Below, in pieces: positions 1 through 10,516 of a stretch of 64,000 nucleotides of DNA. The first letter of the stretch is position 1. Every line of letters begins with the position of its first letter. The notes under the pieces were generated by a model. That model had not been told where the DNA came from and did no database searches. It was given only the letters and a program-made list of their open reading frames with translations. Source of the stretch: Xanthomonas sp. CFBP 8443 (GTDB taxonomy: Bacteria > Pseudomonadota > Gammaproteobacteria > Xanthomonadales > Xanthomonadaceae). Position numbers and translations under genes: made by a program. The stretch lies in assembly GCF_025666195.1 (NCBI RefSeq), contig NZ_CP102592.1:2976001-3040000 (forward strand), given 5' to 3'.

Positions 1-16
1 AGAGCGACGCCCCGCC

Positions 17-1555
17 ATGCGCAGCAGCCCGATTGCCCGTTTCGCACTGCTCGCGCTCCCGCTCGGCTGGGCGTTGACCGGCCACGCGCAGACGATCGCG
101 CCACCTGCGCGCATCGCCATGGAGCACGCGGTCGCCACTGCGATCGACGGCTCGTCGATGCCCTACGACATCGGCACCCTGTCGGTGCCGGAGAACCGCG
201 ACAAACCGGATAGCCGCCCGATCCAGGTCGGCTTCGCCCGGGTCAAGGCGCGCCACCCGAGCGGTGCACCGCCGATCTTCCTGCTGGCGGGCGGACCGGG
301 CACGACGATGCTCGACATCGTGCTCGATCGCGACGACACCGCCAGGCGCCGCGTCAAAGCCTGGCAGGCGTATGCGGAGGTCGCCGACCTGGTGGTGGTC
401 GAGCAGCGCGGCTACACCCTGCGCGGCGAACAAATGGAACTGGACACGCCGGCCTTGCCGCTGGACCAGCCGATGACCACCGCGCAGGACATCGCCATCA
501 CCCGCGGCCTGGCGCGGCGCGCGCAGGCCGCCTATCCGCAGGCCGATCTCTCCGGCTATTCGATCGCGCAGATCGCCGACGACGTCGACGACCTGCGCCA
601 TGCGCTGGGCTACGACAGGATCAGCCTGGTCGCCGCCAGCTTCGGCTCGCAGTGGGCGTTCGCGGTGCTCAAGCGCCATCCCGGACGCGTGGCGCGCGCG
701 GTGATCTCCGCCACCGAACCGCTGGACGCCGGCTACGACCAACCGTCGCAGGTGTTCGCCGCGTTCCAGCGCATCGCCGCGGAAGCCGACCAATCGCCCG
801 CGCTGGCCCCATACCTGCCCGCCGGCGGCACGATCGCGGCGCTGCAGGCGACGCGCCAGCGTTTCGCCGCCGGTCCGATCCGTGTAGACGTCGAGCACGA
901 CGGCATGCGGCAGCAGGTCGTACTGGGGCTGGAGGACTACCAACTCGCGCTGATCACCTACTCCGCGAACGCCGCCACCTTCCCGCGCTTCGTGCTCTCG
1001 GCCTACCACGGCCACTACGAAGACTGGGCGCGCGACGCCATCGCCTGGCGCGCGCCGGAGAAGCGCGCGTTGATCAATCCGCTGATCAATATCGGCCTGG
1101 ACATGAGCGCGCCGCGCAAGCGCCTGCTGTGGAGCGACCCGGCGCTGCCGCTGCTCGGGCGCTGGAACTTCGCCGCGTATCTGGCGACCAAGGGCGAATG
1201 GGCCACCGCCGACGCCGGCGACGCCATGCGCGCACCAGTCCTGGATCCGACCCCGGTGCTGTTCGTGCAGGGCGACTGGGACACCTCCACGCCGCTGGAG
1301 AACACCCTGGCGCTGCTGCCCTACTTTCCCAACAGCCGCACGCTGCTGCTGCATCGCGCGCAGCACAATGGCACCTTCGCGCTGCTGCGCAGCCGGCCGG
1401 ACCTGGCCGCCAAGGTCTACGCGTTCCTGCGCGACGGCGACACCCGCACCCTGCCGGCGGAAGCGGCGCTGGACCCGGTAGCGTTCGCCGCGCCGGCATT
1501 TCCCGCGCCCGCGCCCGAATTCGCTGCGCCCGCAGCGGTGGACGAGCACCGCTGA
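17..1555 (+). CDS. Secreted alpha/beta hydrolase, proline iminopeptidase/TAP-like
   Basis: A 512-residue protein with an N-terminal signal peptide (hydrophobic residues 9-20, cleavage probably after HAQ near residue 25), so probably periplasmic or exported. The fold is read from GGPG at residues 92-95 (the oxyanion-hole motif of prolyl aminopeptidases), the nucleophile elbow AASFGS with Ser208, GDWDTSTP with candidate acid Asp422, and candidate His450 in RAQHNG. The C-terminal part from about residue 410 resembles TAP-like C-terminal domains of tripeptidyl aminopeptidases. The likely role is peptide or ester hydrolysis, with the substrate unknown. The last 40 residues are Ala/Pro-rich and probably disordered. 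Upstream context lies outside the window, so the start cannot be tested fully. The catalytic assignment is inferred from motifs. Confidence 0.82.
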   Translation: MRSSPIARFALLALPLGWALTGHAQTIAPPARIAMEHAVATAIDGSSMPYDIGTLSVPENRDKPDSRPIQVGFARVKARHPSGAPPIFLLAGGPGTTMLDIVLDRDDTARRRVKAWQAYAEVADLVVVEQRGYTLRGEQMELDTPALPLDQPMTTAQDIAITRGLARRAQAAYPQADLSGYSIAQIADDVDDLRHALGYDRISLVAASFGSQWAFAVLKRHPGRVARAVISATEPLDAGYDQPSQVFAAFQRIAAEADQSPALAPYLPAGGTIAALQATRQRFAAGPIRVDVEHDGMRQQVVLGLEDYQLALITYSANAATFPRFVLSAYHGHYEDWARDAIAWRAPEKRALINPLINIGLDMSAPRKRLLWSDPALPLLGRWNFAAYLATKGEWATADAGDAMRAPVLDPTPVLFVQGDWDTSTPLENTLALLPYFPNSRTLLLHRAQHNGTFALLRSRPDLAAKVYAFLRDGDTRTLPAEAALDPVAFAAPAFPAPAPEFAAPAAVDEHR

Positions 1556-1666
1556 GCACGATGCTTGAATAGCGCGCATTGCCTGCAGCATCCGATCACA
1601 CACCCGAACCGCACCGACATCGACTGATCGGCGGCATCCGCAGTCCGCCGCGGCGCCTCGTCTAGA

Positions 1667-2269
1667 ATGGCGCCGATGCCCGATACGCTTCCCCACCCCG
1701 TCAGCCACAGCGTGGACATCAAGCACAGCCGCTTCCTGGCCCACGCGGCGCCGATCGCCGACGCCGGCGCGGCGCTGGCGTTCGTGCAGCAGGTCGCGGT
1801 GGCCGACGCCACCCACAACTGCTGGGCCTACCGGTTCGGCGACGACTACCGCTCCAGCGACGACGGCGAACCGGCCGGCACCGCCGGCCGGCCGATCCTG
1901 GCGGCGATCGACGGCCAGGGCTTCGACCGCGTGGCGGTGGTGGTCACGCGCTGGTACGGCGGCATCAAGCTCGGCGCCGGCGGCCTGGTCCGCGCCTACG
2001 GCGGCAGCGCCGCCGAGTGCCTGCGGCTGGCGCCGCGGCAACCGCTGCTGGCGTTGAGCCTGCTGACCGTGCACTGCGGGTTCGACGATCTCGGCATCGT
2101 GCACGCGACGCTGAGCGCCTGCGCTGCCGAAAAACTCGATGAACGTTTCGACGCCGAGGGCGCCGAATTGCGCCTGCGCCTGCCCAGCGATCGCGTGGAC
2201 ACCTTGAAAACACGGCTGCGCGACGCCACTCGGAACAGGGTCCGCTGCTCGGAAACCTCCCCCGCATGA
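1667..2269 (+). CDS. yigZ: YigZ/IMPACT-family protein
   Basis: A 200-residue protein matching the YigZ (UPF0029/IMPACT) family. The diagnostic stretch WAYRFGDDYRSSDDGEPAGT lies near residues 58-77 and is followed by GRPIL and by VVTRWYGGIKLGAGGLVRAYG, as in Escherichia coli YigZ. The C-terminal third is a ferredoxin-like DUF1949 domain. Family members are linked to translation control or proteolysis, but the bacterial biochemical role is not settled. A second ATG nine bases downstream (1676) is an equally possible start, because neither has a strong ribosome site. The stop overlaps the start of the following ABC transporter (ATGA, 2266-2269), so the two are probably translationally coupled. 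Confidence 0.9.
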   Translation: MAPMPDTLPHPVSHSVDIKHSRFLAHAAPIADAGAALAFVQQVAVADATHNCWAYRFGDDYRSSDDGEPAGTAGRPILAAIDGQGFDRVAVVVTRWYGGIKLGAGGLVRAYGGSAAECLRLAPRQPLLALSLLTVHCGFDDLGIVHATLSACAAEKLDERFDAEGAELRLRLPSDRVDTLKTRLRDATRNRVRCSETSPA

Positions 2270-4032
2270 ACGATCCGTCGGCCGACCAGGCCAAGTCGCT
2301 GCGCAAGCTCGGCAGCCTGCGCACCTTGTGGCCGTTCGTGCAGCGCCAGCGCGGCCTGTTCGGCGCCTGGCTGTTCGCGCTGGCGGTGTCCTCCAGCGCG
2401 ACGCTGAGCCTGCCGGTGGCGGTGCGGCAGATGATCGACCACGGCTTCAGCGACGGCAGCAGGATCAACCAGTCCTTCGCGCTGCTGTTCGCGGTGGCGG
2501 TGGTGCTGGCGATCGCCACCGCGCTGCGCTTCTACTTCGTGTCCCTGCTCGGCGAGAAAGTCGTCGCCGACCTGCGCGGGCGGCTGTACGCGCACCTGAT
2601 CGGCCTGCACGCCGGCTTCCACGACCGCAACCGCAGCGGCGAACTGGTGTCGCGGCTGTCGGCCGACAGCGAACTGCTGCGCGGGGTGATCGGCAGCACC
2701 ATGTCGGTGGCGCTGCGCAGCACGGTGACGGTGGTCGGCAGCATCGTGATGCTGTTCGTGACCAGTCCGCACCTGGCCGCCTATGCACTGCTCGGCATCC
2801 CGCTGGCGGTGTTGCCGATCGTGCTCGGCGCGCGCCGCCTGCAGAAGATCTCGCGCGCCAGCCAGGACCGCGTCGCCGACGCCAACACGCTGGCCGCCGA
2901 GACCCTGGGCGCGGTGCGCACGGTGCAGGCGCATGCGCGCGAACCCTACGAGCGCGGCCGCTTCGGCCAGGCGCTGGCGCTGTCGGTGGACGTGGCGCGG
3001 CGCCGGGTGCGCGCGCAGGCGCTGATCACCGCCACCGCGATCGTGCTGGTGTTCGGCGCGATCGTGCTGGTGCTGTGGTCCGGCGCGCACGAGGTGGCAG
3101 CCGGCGAACTGAGCGCCGGCGCGCTCGGCCAGTTCGTGCTGTATGCGATGTTCGGCGGCGGCTCGGTGGCGTCCCTGGCCGAAGTCTGGAACGACCTGCA
3201 ACGCGCGGCCGGCGGCATGGGCCGCATCGCCGAACTGTTCGCCGAACGTCCCGAGGTGGTGGCGCCGGCCGCGCCGCAGGCGCTGCCGCAGCCGCTGCGC
3301 GGCGAGGTGCGCTTCGAGAACGTGGTGTTCCGCTACCCGCAGCGGCCCGATCATCCGGCGCTGGACGGCTTCGACCTGCACGTGCGGCCCGGCGAGAGCG
3401 TGGCCCTGGTCGGCCCGTCCGGCGCCGGCAAGAGCACCGTGCTGTCGCTGTTGCTGCGCTTCCACGACCCGCAGGCCGGTACGGTACGGGTGGACGGCGC
3501 CGACCTGCGCGAGTTGGACCCGGCGCAGCTGCGCGAAGGCATCGGCCTGGTCCCGCAGCATCCGACCCTGTTCGCCGCCAGTGCCGCCGACAACATCCGC
3601 TACGGCCGGCTCGAGGCCAGCGAGGCCGAGGTCGAGGCCGCGGCGCAGGCGGCCGAGGCCGATGCCTTCATCCGCCAGCTGCCGGGCGGCTACGCCAGCG
3701 AACTGGGCGAGCGTGGCGCGCGCCTGTCCGGTGGCCAGCAGCAGCGCATCGCCATCGCCCGCGCCTTGCTCAAGGACGCGCCGATCCTGCTGCTGGACGA
3801 AGCCACCAGCGCGCTCGACGCGCAGAGCGAACATGCCGTGCAGCAGGCGCTGGAACGGCTGATGGCCGGACGCACCACGCTGGTGATCGCGCACCGCCTG
3901 GCGACCGTACTCAAGGCCGACCGCATCGTGGTGATGGACCATGGCCGCATCGTCGCCCAGGGCACCCATGCCGAGCTGCTGGCGCAGGGCGGCCTGTACG
4001 CGGAACTGGCGCGGCTGCAATTCATCGACTGA
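2266..4032 (+). CDS. ABC transporter, fused permease-ATPase (MsbA/lipid exporter-like)
   Basis: A 588-residue half-transporter. Residues 1-330 carry about six membrane segments (for example 31-52, 70-95, 150-190, 250-275), as in type IV ABC exporters. The nucleotide-binding domain follows, with Walker A GPSGAGKST (383-391), signature LSGGQQQR (487-494), Walker B ILLLDE (507-512) and the H-loop at IAHRLAT. It should work as a homodimer in the inner membrane, exporting a hydrophobic substrate such as lipid or drug. Related Xanthomonas proteins are annotated as MsbA-like or lipid A exporters, but nothing here fixes the substrate. Translation overlaps the yigZ-like gene by 4 nt. The last sense codons run into a GC-rich spacer before a small gene at 4157. 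Confidence 0.92.
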   Translation: MNDPSADQAKSLRKLGSLRTLWPFVQRQRGLFGAWLFALAVSSSATLSLPVAVRQMIDHGFSDGSRINQSFALLFAVAVVLAIATALRFYFVSLLGEKVVADLRGRLYAHLIGLHAGFHDRNRSGELVSRLSADSELLRGVIGSTMSVALRSTVTVVGSIVMLFVTSPHLAAYALLGIPLAVLPIVLGARRLQKISRASQDRVADANTLAAETLGAVRTVQAHAREPYERGRFGQALALSVDVARRRVRAQALITATAIVLVFGAIVLVLWSGAHEVAAGELSAGALGQFVLYAMFGGGSVASLAEVWNDLQRAAGGMGRIAELFAERPEVVAPAAPQALPQPLRGEVRFENVVFRYPQRPDHPALDGFDLHVRPGESVALVGPSGAGKSTVLSLLLRFHDPQAGTVRVDGADLRELDPAQLREGIGLVPQHPTLFAASAADNIRYGRLEASEAEVEAAAQAAEADAFIRQLPGGYASELGERGARLSGGQQQRIAIARALLKDAPILLLDEATSALDAQSEHAVQQALERLMAGRTTLVIAHRLATVLKADRIVVMDHGRIVAQGTHAELLAQGGLYAELARLQFID

Positions 4033-4156
4033 CCACGCCGCGCTAACGCCGGCGGGGCTACGGTCCCGCTGCGCCCCACGCAGCGGCGGCGCAAGGCGCC
4101 GGCATCGTTTCCGGCGCAATCCGGTTCGACGAATCGCCTTCGACAGGAGACACGCC

Positions 4157-4369
4157 ATGTCCTTTCGCCAACTACCCGCCCTCGGCCCCGACGGCGAGGC
4201 CTATCTGATCACCGAGTTCCAGGACGAAGCGCAGCATCAGCAGCAGGCCCAGCAGGATGCGCGCTCAGTCCCGGCGCTGCGCTACGAACTGGCCGACGGA
4301 CGCAAGCTGATCCGCCGCGGGCAGCAGTTCACCACCACCGGCGGCGAGCTGACCTTGACCGCGGTCTGA
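4157..4369 (+). CDS. Small conserved-looking orphan, 70 residues
   Basis: I do not recognise this 70-residue protein. It starts at an ATG preceded by an AGGAG-like site (gacaggagacacgcc) and has strong GC bias at third positions, so it looks like a real gene. It has no signal peptide, membrane segment or cysteine. The middle is Gln-rich (DEAQHQQQAQQDA, residues 18-30) and the rest is short hydrophilic beta-like sequence ending GGELTLTAV. It follows the ABC exporter by about 125 bp in the same direction and could share its transcript. Function unknown. Confidence 0.65.
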   Translation: MSFRQLPALGPDGEAYLITEFQDEAQHQQQAQQDARSVPALRYELADGRKLIRRGQQFTTTGGELTLTAV

Positions 4370-4445
4370 GATCGCTCCGCCGCACCGCGCAGTCCGCCGC
4401 GACGCATTGCGGCAGCGCGGCTGGTACGTCATGCATGCGCCGCAG

Positions 4446-4462
4446 TGGTCAATTATTGACCA
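4446..4462. promoter_or_regulatory. 17-bp perfect palindrome
   Basis: TGGTCAATTATTGACCA reads the same on both strands around a central T. It is AT-rich in very GC-rich surroundings, in a 350-bp non-coding gap. Such a symmetric site suits a dimeric DNA-binding protein. No downstream gene is close enough to name a target, since the flanking genes converge on this gap. Confidence 0.45.
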
Positions 4463-4501
4463 TGCCTCTTGACACGCCCACCGCGCAAGGCGACCCGGCA
4501 C

Positions 4502-4547
4502 TTATCCACATGTTTGCGCGCGTTTCATCCACACCGCCTGTGGATGA
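4502..4547. promoter_or_regulatory. Cluster of three DnaA-box-like sites
   Basis: TTATCCACA at 4502-4510 matches the strong DnaA box consensus TTATNCACA exactly. TCATCCACA at 4525-4533 and its inverted copy TGTGGATGA at 4539-4547 each differ at one position, and together they form a small inverted repeat. Three boxes within 46 bp of non-coding DNA is a higher density than chance in 65-70% GC sequence. No oriC genes (dnaA, dnaN) are near, so this is not the origin. It could titrate or rejuvenate DnaA, as datA or DARS loci do; that is inference. Confidence 0.4.
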
Positions 4548-4608
4548 ATGCGCTGCCTGCATTTTCGGAATCGGCATCGGTCCCGCAGGCACACCCTGTA
4601 CACGCATA

Positions 4609-4684
4609 CCCTGTAGGAGCGGCTTCAGCCGCGACGGGGCGTTACCGGTAAGGTCCGGTCGCGGCTGAAGCCGCTCCTACAGGG
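4609..4684. repeat. REP-like palindrome (GGAGCGGCTTCAGCCGCGAC family)
   Basis: Two inverted copies of ctgtaggagcggcttcagcc flank a short loop containing ttaccggtaa. The whole unit is nearly symmetric and would form a long hairpin. The same family appears as a perfect hairpin at 17387-17460, as fragments in 14386-14731, and as an inverted pair at 60565-60744. It lies between the converging 4157 gene and tyrA and may act as a 3-prime stabiliser or terminator. Confidence 0.85.
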
Positions 4685-4722
4685 GAGTTCGCTGAAAGGG
4701 TAGCCACGCGCAAACCACCAGC

Positions 4723-5835
4723 TCAGCGCGGCAACACCCGGCCGATGCCGCTGGCGTCGATCTCGGTTGCCGCCGCCTGCAACGCGGCCGCAGCGGTCGC
4801 AGGATCGAAGCCGATGCGGAAATGCAGCTCGCCTGCCGGCGTGCGCGAGGAATGGATCGAGGTCAGGCTGACGCCGTGGCGCTCGAACACGTACAGCAGG
4901 GCCCGCAACGATCCGGCGCGGTCTTCCGGCAGATACACGCTGAGGGTCAGCGGCTCGGTCAGATCGGCGAGCAGATAGCCGACCCGCTCGTAACTGTAGT
5001 TGCCGTGCGCGATCGTCGCCTCGCCCAGCGCCTGGCGATTGGCGTCGAGGAAATCGGCGCGGAACTGCGCACGCGCCGCGTCGTCGCCGCGGCCGACCTG
5101 GTCGCGCAACCGCGACAGCTGCGCGATCAATCCGTCGAGCACGCTGCCGACGTAGGGATTGCCGAACTGGATGTCTTCGTAGATGGCCGGATTCAGCGCC
5201 AGGATGCGCGCGATGATCGCCGTATCCAGCTCGAACGAGGCCGAGCGGTACGGCAGCAGCGCGTCCAACGCACCCAGCGTCGGCGCATGCTCGCGCAACA
5301 CGCCGGCCTGGGCCAGGTGGCTGGCATGCACCATCGCCTGCACCAACGCCATCACCCGGTCGTGGTGGTCGGGCGTGGTACGCACGCACTCGGCCTCCAG
5401 CGCCGCGCACAGCTGCTGCAGCCACGGCTGCCAGTGCGCCAGCCGCGCTTCGCACACCACCAGCACGCGTCCCTTGAGCGTGGGCGACTTCGGCGGCGCG
5501 GTCATCGGGTGCAGCCCGGCCACCTCCGCCTGCGAGGCCAGCATCGCCGCCACCGGCTCGCGCTTGACCGAGGTCACGTCCAGCCACAGCTGCGCGCGTT
5601 CGCGCCCGGCGGCGCGGCGCACGTAGTCGCCGATCAGTGCCGGCGTATGCCGAATCGGCGCGGAGAAGATCAGGACCTGCGCACGCTGCAGCAGCGCGTC
5701 CGGATCCAGCGACTGCGGATCGGCCGGGTCGTGGCCGACCACCTCCAGCTGCATGCGCTCGCGGAAGAACCGGTCCAGCCAGCGGCCATAGGCGCCGGCG
5801 CTGCCGACGATGCCGACCACCGGACGCTGGCTCAC
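4723..5835 (-). CDS. tyrA: Prephenate dehydrogenase with ACT domain
   Basis: A 370-residue cytosolic enzyme converting prephenate to 4-hydroxyphenylpyruvate with NAD(P)+, the committed step to tyrosine. The N-terminal Rossmann fold starts at VVGIVGSAGAYG. The stretch FSAPIRHTP, DVTSVKREP and LHPMTAP parallels the VPIHVT, DLASVKNGP and LHPMFGP motifs of the E. coli TyrA dehydrogenase domain. From about residue 285 the chain looks like an ACT regulatory domain (LTLSVYLPEDRAGSLRALL), which suggests feedback by tyrosine. There is no chorismate mutase domain. The GTG start at 5835 is chosen because it overlaps the pdxY stop by 4 nt (GTGA); a longer reading frame upstream lies inside pdxY and is rejected. 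Confidence 0.88.
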   Translation of the reverse strand: MSQRPVVGIVGSAGAYGRWLDRFFRERMQLEVVGHDPADPQSLDPDALLQRAQVLIFSAPIRHTPALIGDYVRRAAGRERAQLWLDVTSVKREPVAAMLASQAEVAGLHPMTAPPKSPTLKGRVLVVCEARLAHWQPWLQQLCAALEAECVRTTPDHHDRVMALVQAMVHASHLAQAGVLREHAPTLGALDALLPYRSASFELDTAIIARILALNPAIYEDIQFGNPYVGSVLDGLIAQLSRLRDQVGRGDDAARAQFRADFLDANRQALGEATIAHGNYSYERVGYLLADLTEPLTLSVYLPEDRAGSLRALLYVFERHGVSLTSIHSSRTPAGELHFRIGFDPATAAAALQAAATEIDASGIGRVLPR

Positions 5836-6740
5836 GCCAGGCGCTCGGCGGCGAAGCGCAGCGGCGTGGCCAGCGCCGCGGGCGCGGCGGCAAGCACGTC
5901 CAGTTCCTCGTAGTCCGCGGCCAGGGTCGCTTCCAGCGCCGCGTGCACGCCGGCGATGGCGCGGCCGATTGCCAGTTCGAAGGCGTCGCCGCGCAGCAGG
6001 AACGCGACCAGCAGCGACATCAGTACGTCGCCGGTGCCGGCCACGTCCACCGGCAACAGCGGCGAGCGCCAGCGGTAGATCGCCTCGCGGCTCACCGCCA
6101 GCGTCACCAGCTGCCCGGCATCGCCGCTCACGCTGTGCGCCAGCACCCACTGCGGCCCGCGCGCCAGCAACGCCTGCGCCGCGGCGATGGCATCGTCCTG
6201 GGCCAAGGCAGGCATGCCGGTGAGGCGTCCGAGTTCGAACGCATTCGGCGTGACCAGCCACGCCTGCGGCAGCAGGCGCTCGGCGAACACGGTCTCCAGC
6301 CCTGGCTCGACGTAGGGTCCGGTATGCGTATCGCCGATCACCGGATCCAGGCAGTAGCGCAGCGTCGGACACTGCGGCAGCGTGCTGTCGAGCCAGTCGG
6401 CGAATGCGGTGCCGTTGCCGACGCTGCCGAAATAGCCGGACACCAGCATGCGCGCGCGCTGCGGCAGGCCGCGCTCGCTGGCGCCGAGCAGCAGATCGGC
6501 GAACCAGTCCGACGGCAGCACCTTGCCGCGCAAGGTGTCGTAGAACGGCGCATTGCTCAACAGCGTGGTCGGGATCTCCGCCACGCGCAGGCCCAACGCG
6601 CGCATCGGCGGCATCGCCGCGCTGTTGCCGGCGTGGCCGTAGACCAATTGCGACTGTACGGAAATGACATCGACCGGCACCGGCCCGTCAGGGCGCTGGC
6701 GACGGCCGTGGATCAGGTGGCTTTCGGCGGATGCGGTCAT
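5832..6740 (-). CDS. pdxY: Pyridoxal kinase
   Basis: A 302-residue PfkB/ribokinase-fold enzyme phosphorylating pyridoxal to pyridoxal 5-phosphate in the cytosolic salvage pathway. Motifs include QSQLVYGHAGNSAA near residue 30 (substrate-binding segment of PdxK/PdxY), YCLDPVIGD (conserved DPV.GD), TPNAFELGRLTG, and the anion-hole/catalytic stretch DVAGTGDVLMSLL containing the conserved GTGD. Length fits the family (about 285-300). It is the upstream partner of tyrA, with the stop and the tyrA GTG start sharing bases. The upstream gap carries a GGGATTGGGGATTCGG repeat and no obvious promoter. Confidence 0.92.
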   Translation of the reverse strand: MTASAESHLIHGRRQRPDGPVPVDVISVQSQLVYGHAGNSAAMPPMRALGLRVAEIPTTLLSNAPFYDTLRGKVLPSDWFADLLLGASERGLPQRARMLVSGYFGSVGNGTAFADWLDSTLPQCPTLRYCLDPVIGDTHTGPYVEPGLETVFAERLLPQAWLVTPNAFELGRLTGMPALAQDDAIAAAQALLARGPQWVLAHSVSGDAGQLVTLAVSREAIYRWRSPLLPVDVAGTGDVLMSLLVAFLLRGDAFELAIGRAIAGVHAALEATLAADYEELDVLAAAPAALATPLRFAAERLA

Positions 6741-6892
6741 CGCCGTAGTTTAAGGGCTGGGATTGGGGATTCGGGGTTCGCCACGGCAGACTCCCGGGCA
6801 TGCCACACGGCCCCAGCAACCGACACATGCCGTCTGCATGCCTCGCCGAGCAATGAAGCGCCGGTGTTGCGAATTCCAACTCCTTCCACTGG
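6741..6892. other. Non-coding gap with short GGGATTC-type repeat
   Basis: No credible gene lies here. Positions 6757-6780 hold degenerate GGGATTGGGGATTCGGGG units, members of the intergenic heptamer family seen repeatedly in this window. The rest shows no structure I can support. Confidence 0.5.
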
Positions 6893-7000
6893 AAGCGGCA
6901 CCCGCAGACGCCGAATGCGCCGCGCAAGCGCCTTTCTGTCCGACACGAGAACTCCCGGACCCAGGATCTGCCGTTACGAATGCCAATTCCACCCACAACT

Positions 7001-7043
7001 AAAAAGGCACGTACCCGGCGCCAATCGCGCCCCACACGTGCCT
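7001..7043 (-). terminator. Rho-independent terminator, distal copy after dnaJ
   Basis: On the minus strand the stem AGGCACGT / ACGTGCCT with an inner GGCGC/GCGCC pair is followed directly by TTTTTAG. It lies about 210 bp after the dnaJ stop and duplicates the nearer terminator at 7126-7170, so it may catch read-through before pdxY. Confidence 0.75.
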
Positions 7044-7125
7044 CTTCCCGCCCAGCACGAGACCTACCGGCACCAGGAGTCCGCCGTTACGAATCCCCAA
7101 TCCCCAATCCCCAATCCCCGCAACT

Positions 7126-7170
7126 AAAAAAGCACGTGCCCGGCGCCAAAATCGCGCCTCACACGTGCCT
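7126..7170 (-). terminator. Rho-independent terminator, proximal copy after dnaJ
   Basis: The minus-strand stem built on GCACGTG / CACGTGC, enclosing GGCGC/GCGCC, ends in TTTTTTAG. It is the first terminator after dnaJ and closes the hrcA-grpE-dnaK-dnaJ cluster. Confidence 0.8.
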
Positions 7171-7249
7171 GGTCCTGCCAACACGGGGTCCACCGGGCAC
7201 TAGGAATCCGCCGTTGCGAATCCCCAATCCCGAATCCCCAATCCCGGCC

Positions 7250-8386
7250 TCACGACGTCATCCGATCCCAGAACCCCTTCACCCCGTCGATGAAGGTCGC
7301 CGACTTGGGCGAATGCTTGCGCGCGTCCTCGCCGGTGAAGGTGGATTCGAACTGCTCCAGCAGCTTGCGCTGGTCGGGGGTGAGGTTGACCGGGGTTTCC
7401 ACCACCACGCGGCAGTACAGGTCGCCTTCGCTGCGGCTGCGCACCGAGCGTACGCCCTTGCCGCGCAGCCGGAACAGCTTGCCGGTCTGGGTCTCGGCGG
7501 GAATGCGGATCTCCGCCTCGCCGCCCAGCGTGGCCACGCGCACGGTGTCGCCGAGCGCGGCCTGGGAGATGCGGATCGGCACTTCGCAATGCAGGTCGTC
7601 GCCGTCGCGCTGGAAGATCGCGTGCTCGCGCACCCGCACTTCCACGTACAGGTCGCCAGGCGGGGTGCCGGCAGGACCGGCCTCGCCCTCGCCGGACAGG
7701 CGGATGCGGTCGCCGTTGTCCACGCCCGGCGGGATCTTCACCGACAGCACCTTGGTCTCCTCGACGCGACCGGCGCCGTGGCAGGTGCCGCACGGGTTCT
7801 GCACGATCTGGCCACGCCCGGCGCAATGCGGGCAGCTCTGCTGCATCGCGAAGATGCCGCGCTGGATGCGGACCTGGCCGCGCCCTTGGCAGGTCGTGCA
7901 GGTCTCGACCTTGCCGTCTTCCGAACCGCTGCCGTGGCAGTGCTCGCATTCGCCAAGGGTCGGGATCTCGATGCGCCGCTCGATCCCGGCCACCGCTTCT
8001 TCCAGGTCTAGCTCCAGCACGTAGCCGATGTCGGCGCCGCGCCGCGACGCGCGGCCACCGCCGCCGGCACCGCCGAAGATGTTGCCGAAGATGTCGCCGA
8101 AGATGTCGCCCATGTCCGGGCCGCCAGGGCCGCCGCCGCCGCCCATCCCGCCCATGCCGTGCTCGAACGCGGCATGGCCGTGCGCGTCGTACATGCGCCG
8201 CTTGTTGCCGTCGGACAGGACCTCGTAGGCCTCCTTGCACTCCTTGAACGCGGCCTCGGCGGCATGGTCGCCCGGATTGCGGTCGGGATGGTGCTTCATC
8301 GCGCAACGGCGATAGGCCTTCTTCAGTTCCTCGTCGCTGGCGGTACGGGCCACGCCCAGCACTTCGTAATAGTCGCGTTTGCTCAT
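7250..8386 (-). CDS. dnaJ: Chaperone protein DnaJ (Hsp40)
   Basis: A 378-residue co-chaperone that delivers unfolded clients to DnaK and stimulates its ATPase. The J domain occupies residues 1-70 with the HPD motif in [10 protein letters not shown] Gly/Phe-rich linker follows ([19 protein letters not shown]). The zinc-binding region has four CxxCxGxG repeats: [24 protein letters not shown] and CGTCHGAG. The C-terminal beta-sandwich domains complete a full-length type I DnaJ. The ATG at 8386 ([11 protein letters not shown]) is preferred over an in-frame ATG 45 nt upstream, which would translate intergenic GGGATTC repeats. It lies downstream of dnaK with a 160-bp spacer containing a hairpin. 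Confidence 0.97.
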   Translation of the reverse strand: MSKRDYYEVLGVARTASDEELKKAYRRCAMKHHPDRNPGDHAAEAAFKECKEAYEVLSDGNKRRMYDAHGHAAFEHGMGGMGGGGGPGGPDMGDIFGDIFGNIFGGAGGGGRASRRGADIGYVLELDLEEAVAGIERRIEIPTLGECEHCHGSGSEDGKVETCTTCQGRGQVRIQRGIFAMQQSCPHCAGRGQIVQNPCGTCHGAGRVEETKVLSVKIPPGVDNGDRIRLSGEGEAGPAGTPPGDLYVEVRVREHAIFQRDGDDLHCEVPIRISQAALGDTVRVATLGGEAEIRIPAETQTGKLFRLRGKGVRSVRSRSEGDLYCRVVVETPVNLTPDQRKLLEQFESTFTGEDARKHSPKSATFIDGVKGFWDRMTS

Positions 8387-8427
8387 AGGGCGGAGATTGG
8401 GGATTCGAAATTCGGGATTCGTGTAAA

Positions 8428-8462
8428 GCAAAAGCGGAGAGCGCTAACTCGTCCGCTTTTGC
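8428..8462. other. 11-bp perfect hairpin between dnaK and dnaJ
   Basis: GCAAAAGCGGA and its complement TCCGCTTTTGC are separated by 13 nt. On the minus strand only a short T run follows (GCTTTACAC), so it is a weak terminator at best. It could attenuate dnaJ relative to dnaK or protect the dnaK 3-prime end. GGGATTC-type repeats flank it on both sides (8395-8422 and 8515-8545). Confidence 0.6.
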
Positions 8463-8546
8463 GAGCGCTACGGACAGGGTATCGGGAACGGGAAGCCGAG
8501 AGGCGAAGGCCTTTCGAATCCCTACTCCCGAATCCCGAATCCCGGC

Positions 8547-10463
<1,917 letters not shown>

Positions 10464-10516
10464 TGGATGACTCCTGAAAATTTCTGGTGTCCGGCCGCTG
10501 CCGGGGTCTGGTTCGG

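Larger units (their letters stand above)
6893..7247. repeat. Three degenerate tandem copies of a ~115-bp unit
   Basis: Three successive blocks share the order: GCAC..GGCGCCAA..GCGCC hairpin, then CACGAG..CCGG..CCAGGA..CCGCCGTTACGAAT, then GAATCCCCAATCCC heptamers. Copies two and three (about 7001-7120 and 7126-7247) are close relatives, each carrying an intact terminator hairpin. The copy at about 6893-6995 is decayed. The array sits immediately downstream of dnaJ on the minus strand. It looks like local tandem duplication of a terminator plus repeat cassette. Confidence 0.7.

Noticed and set aside
4502..4547. Chromosomal origin of replication
   Set aside because: Only three boxes, no AT-rich unwinding region and no dnaA/dnaN nearby.
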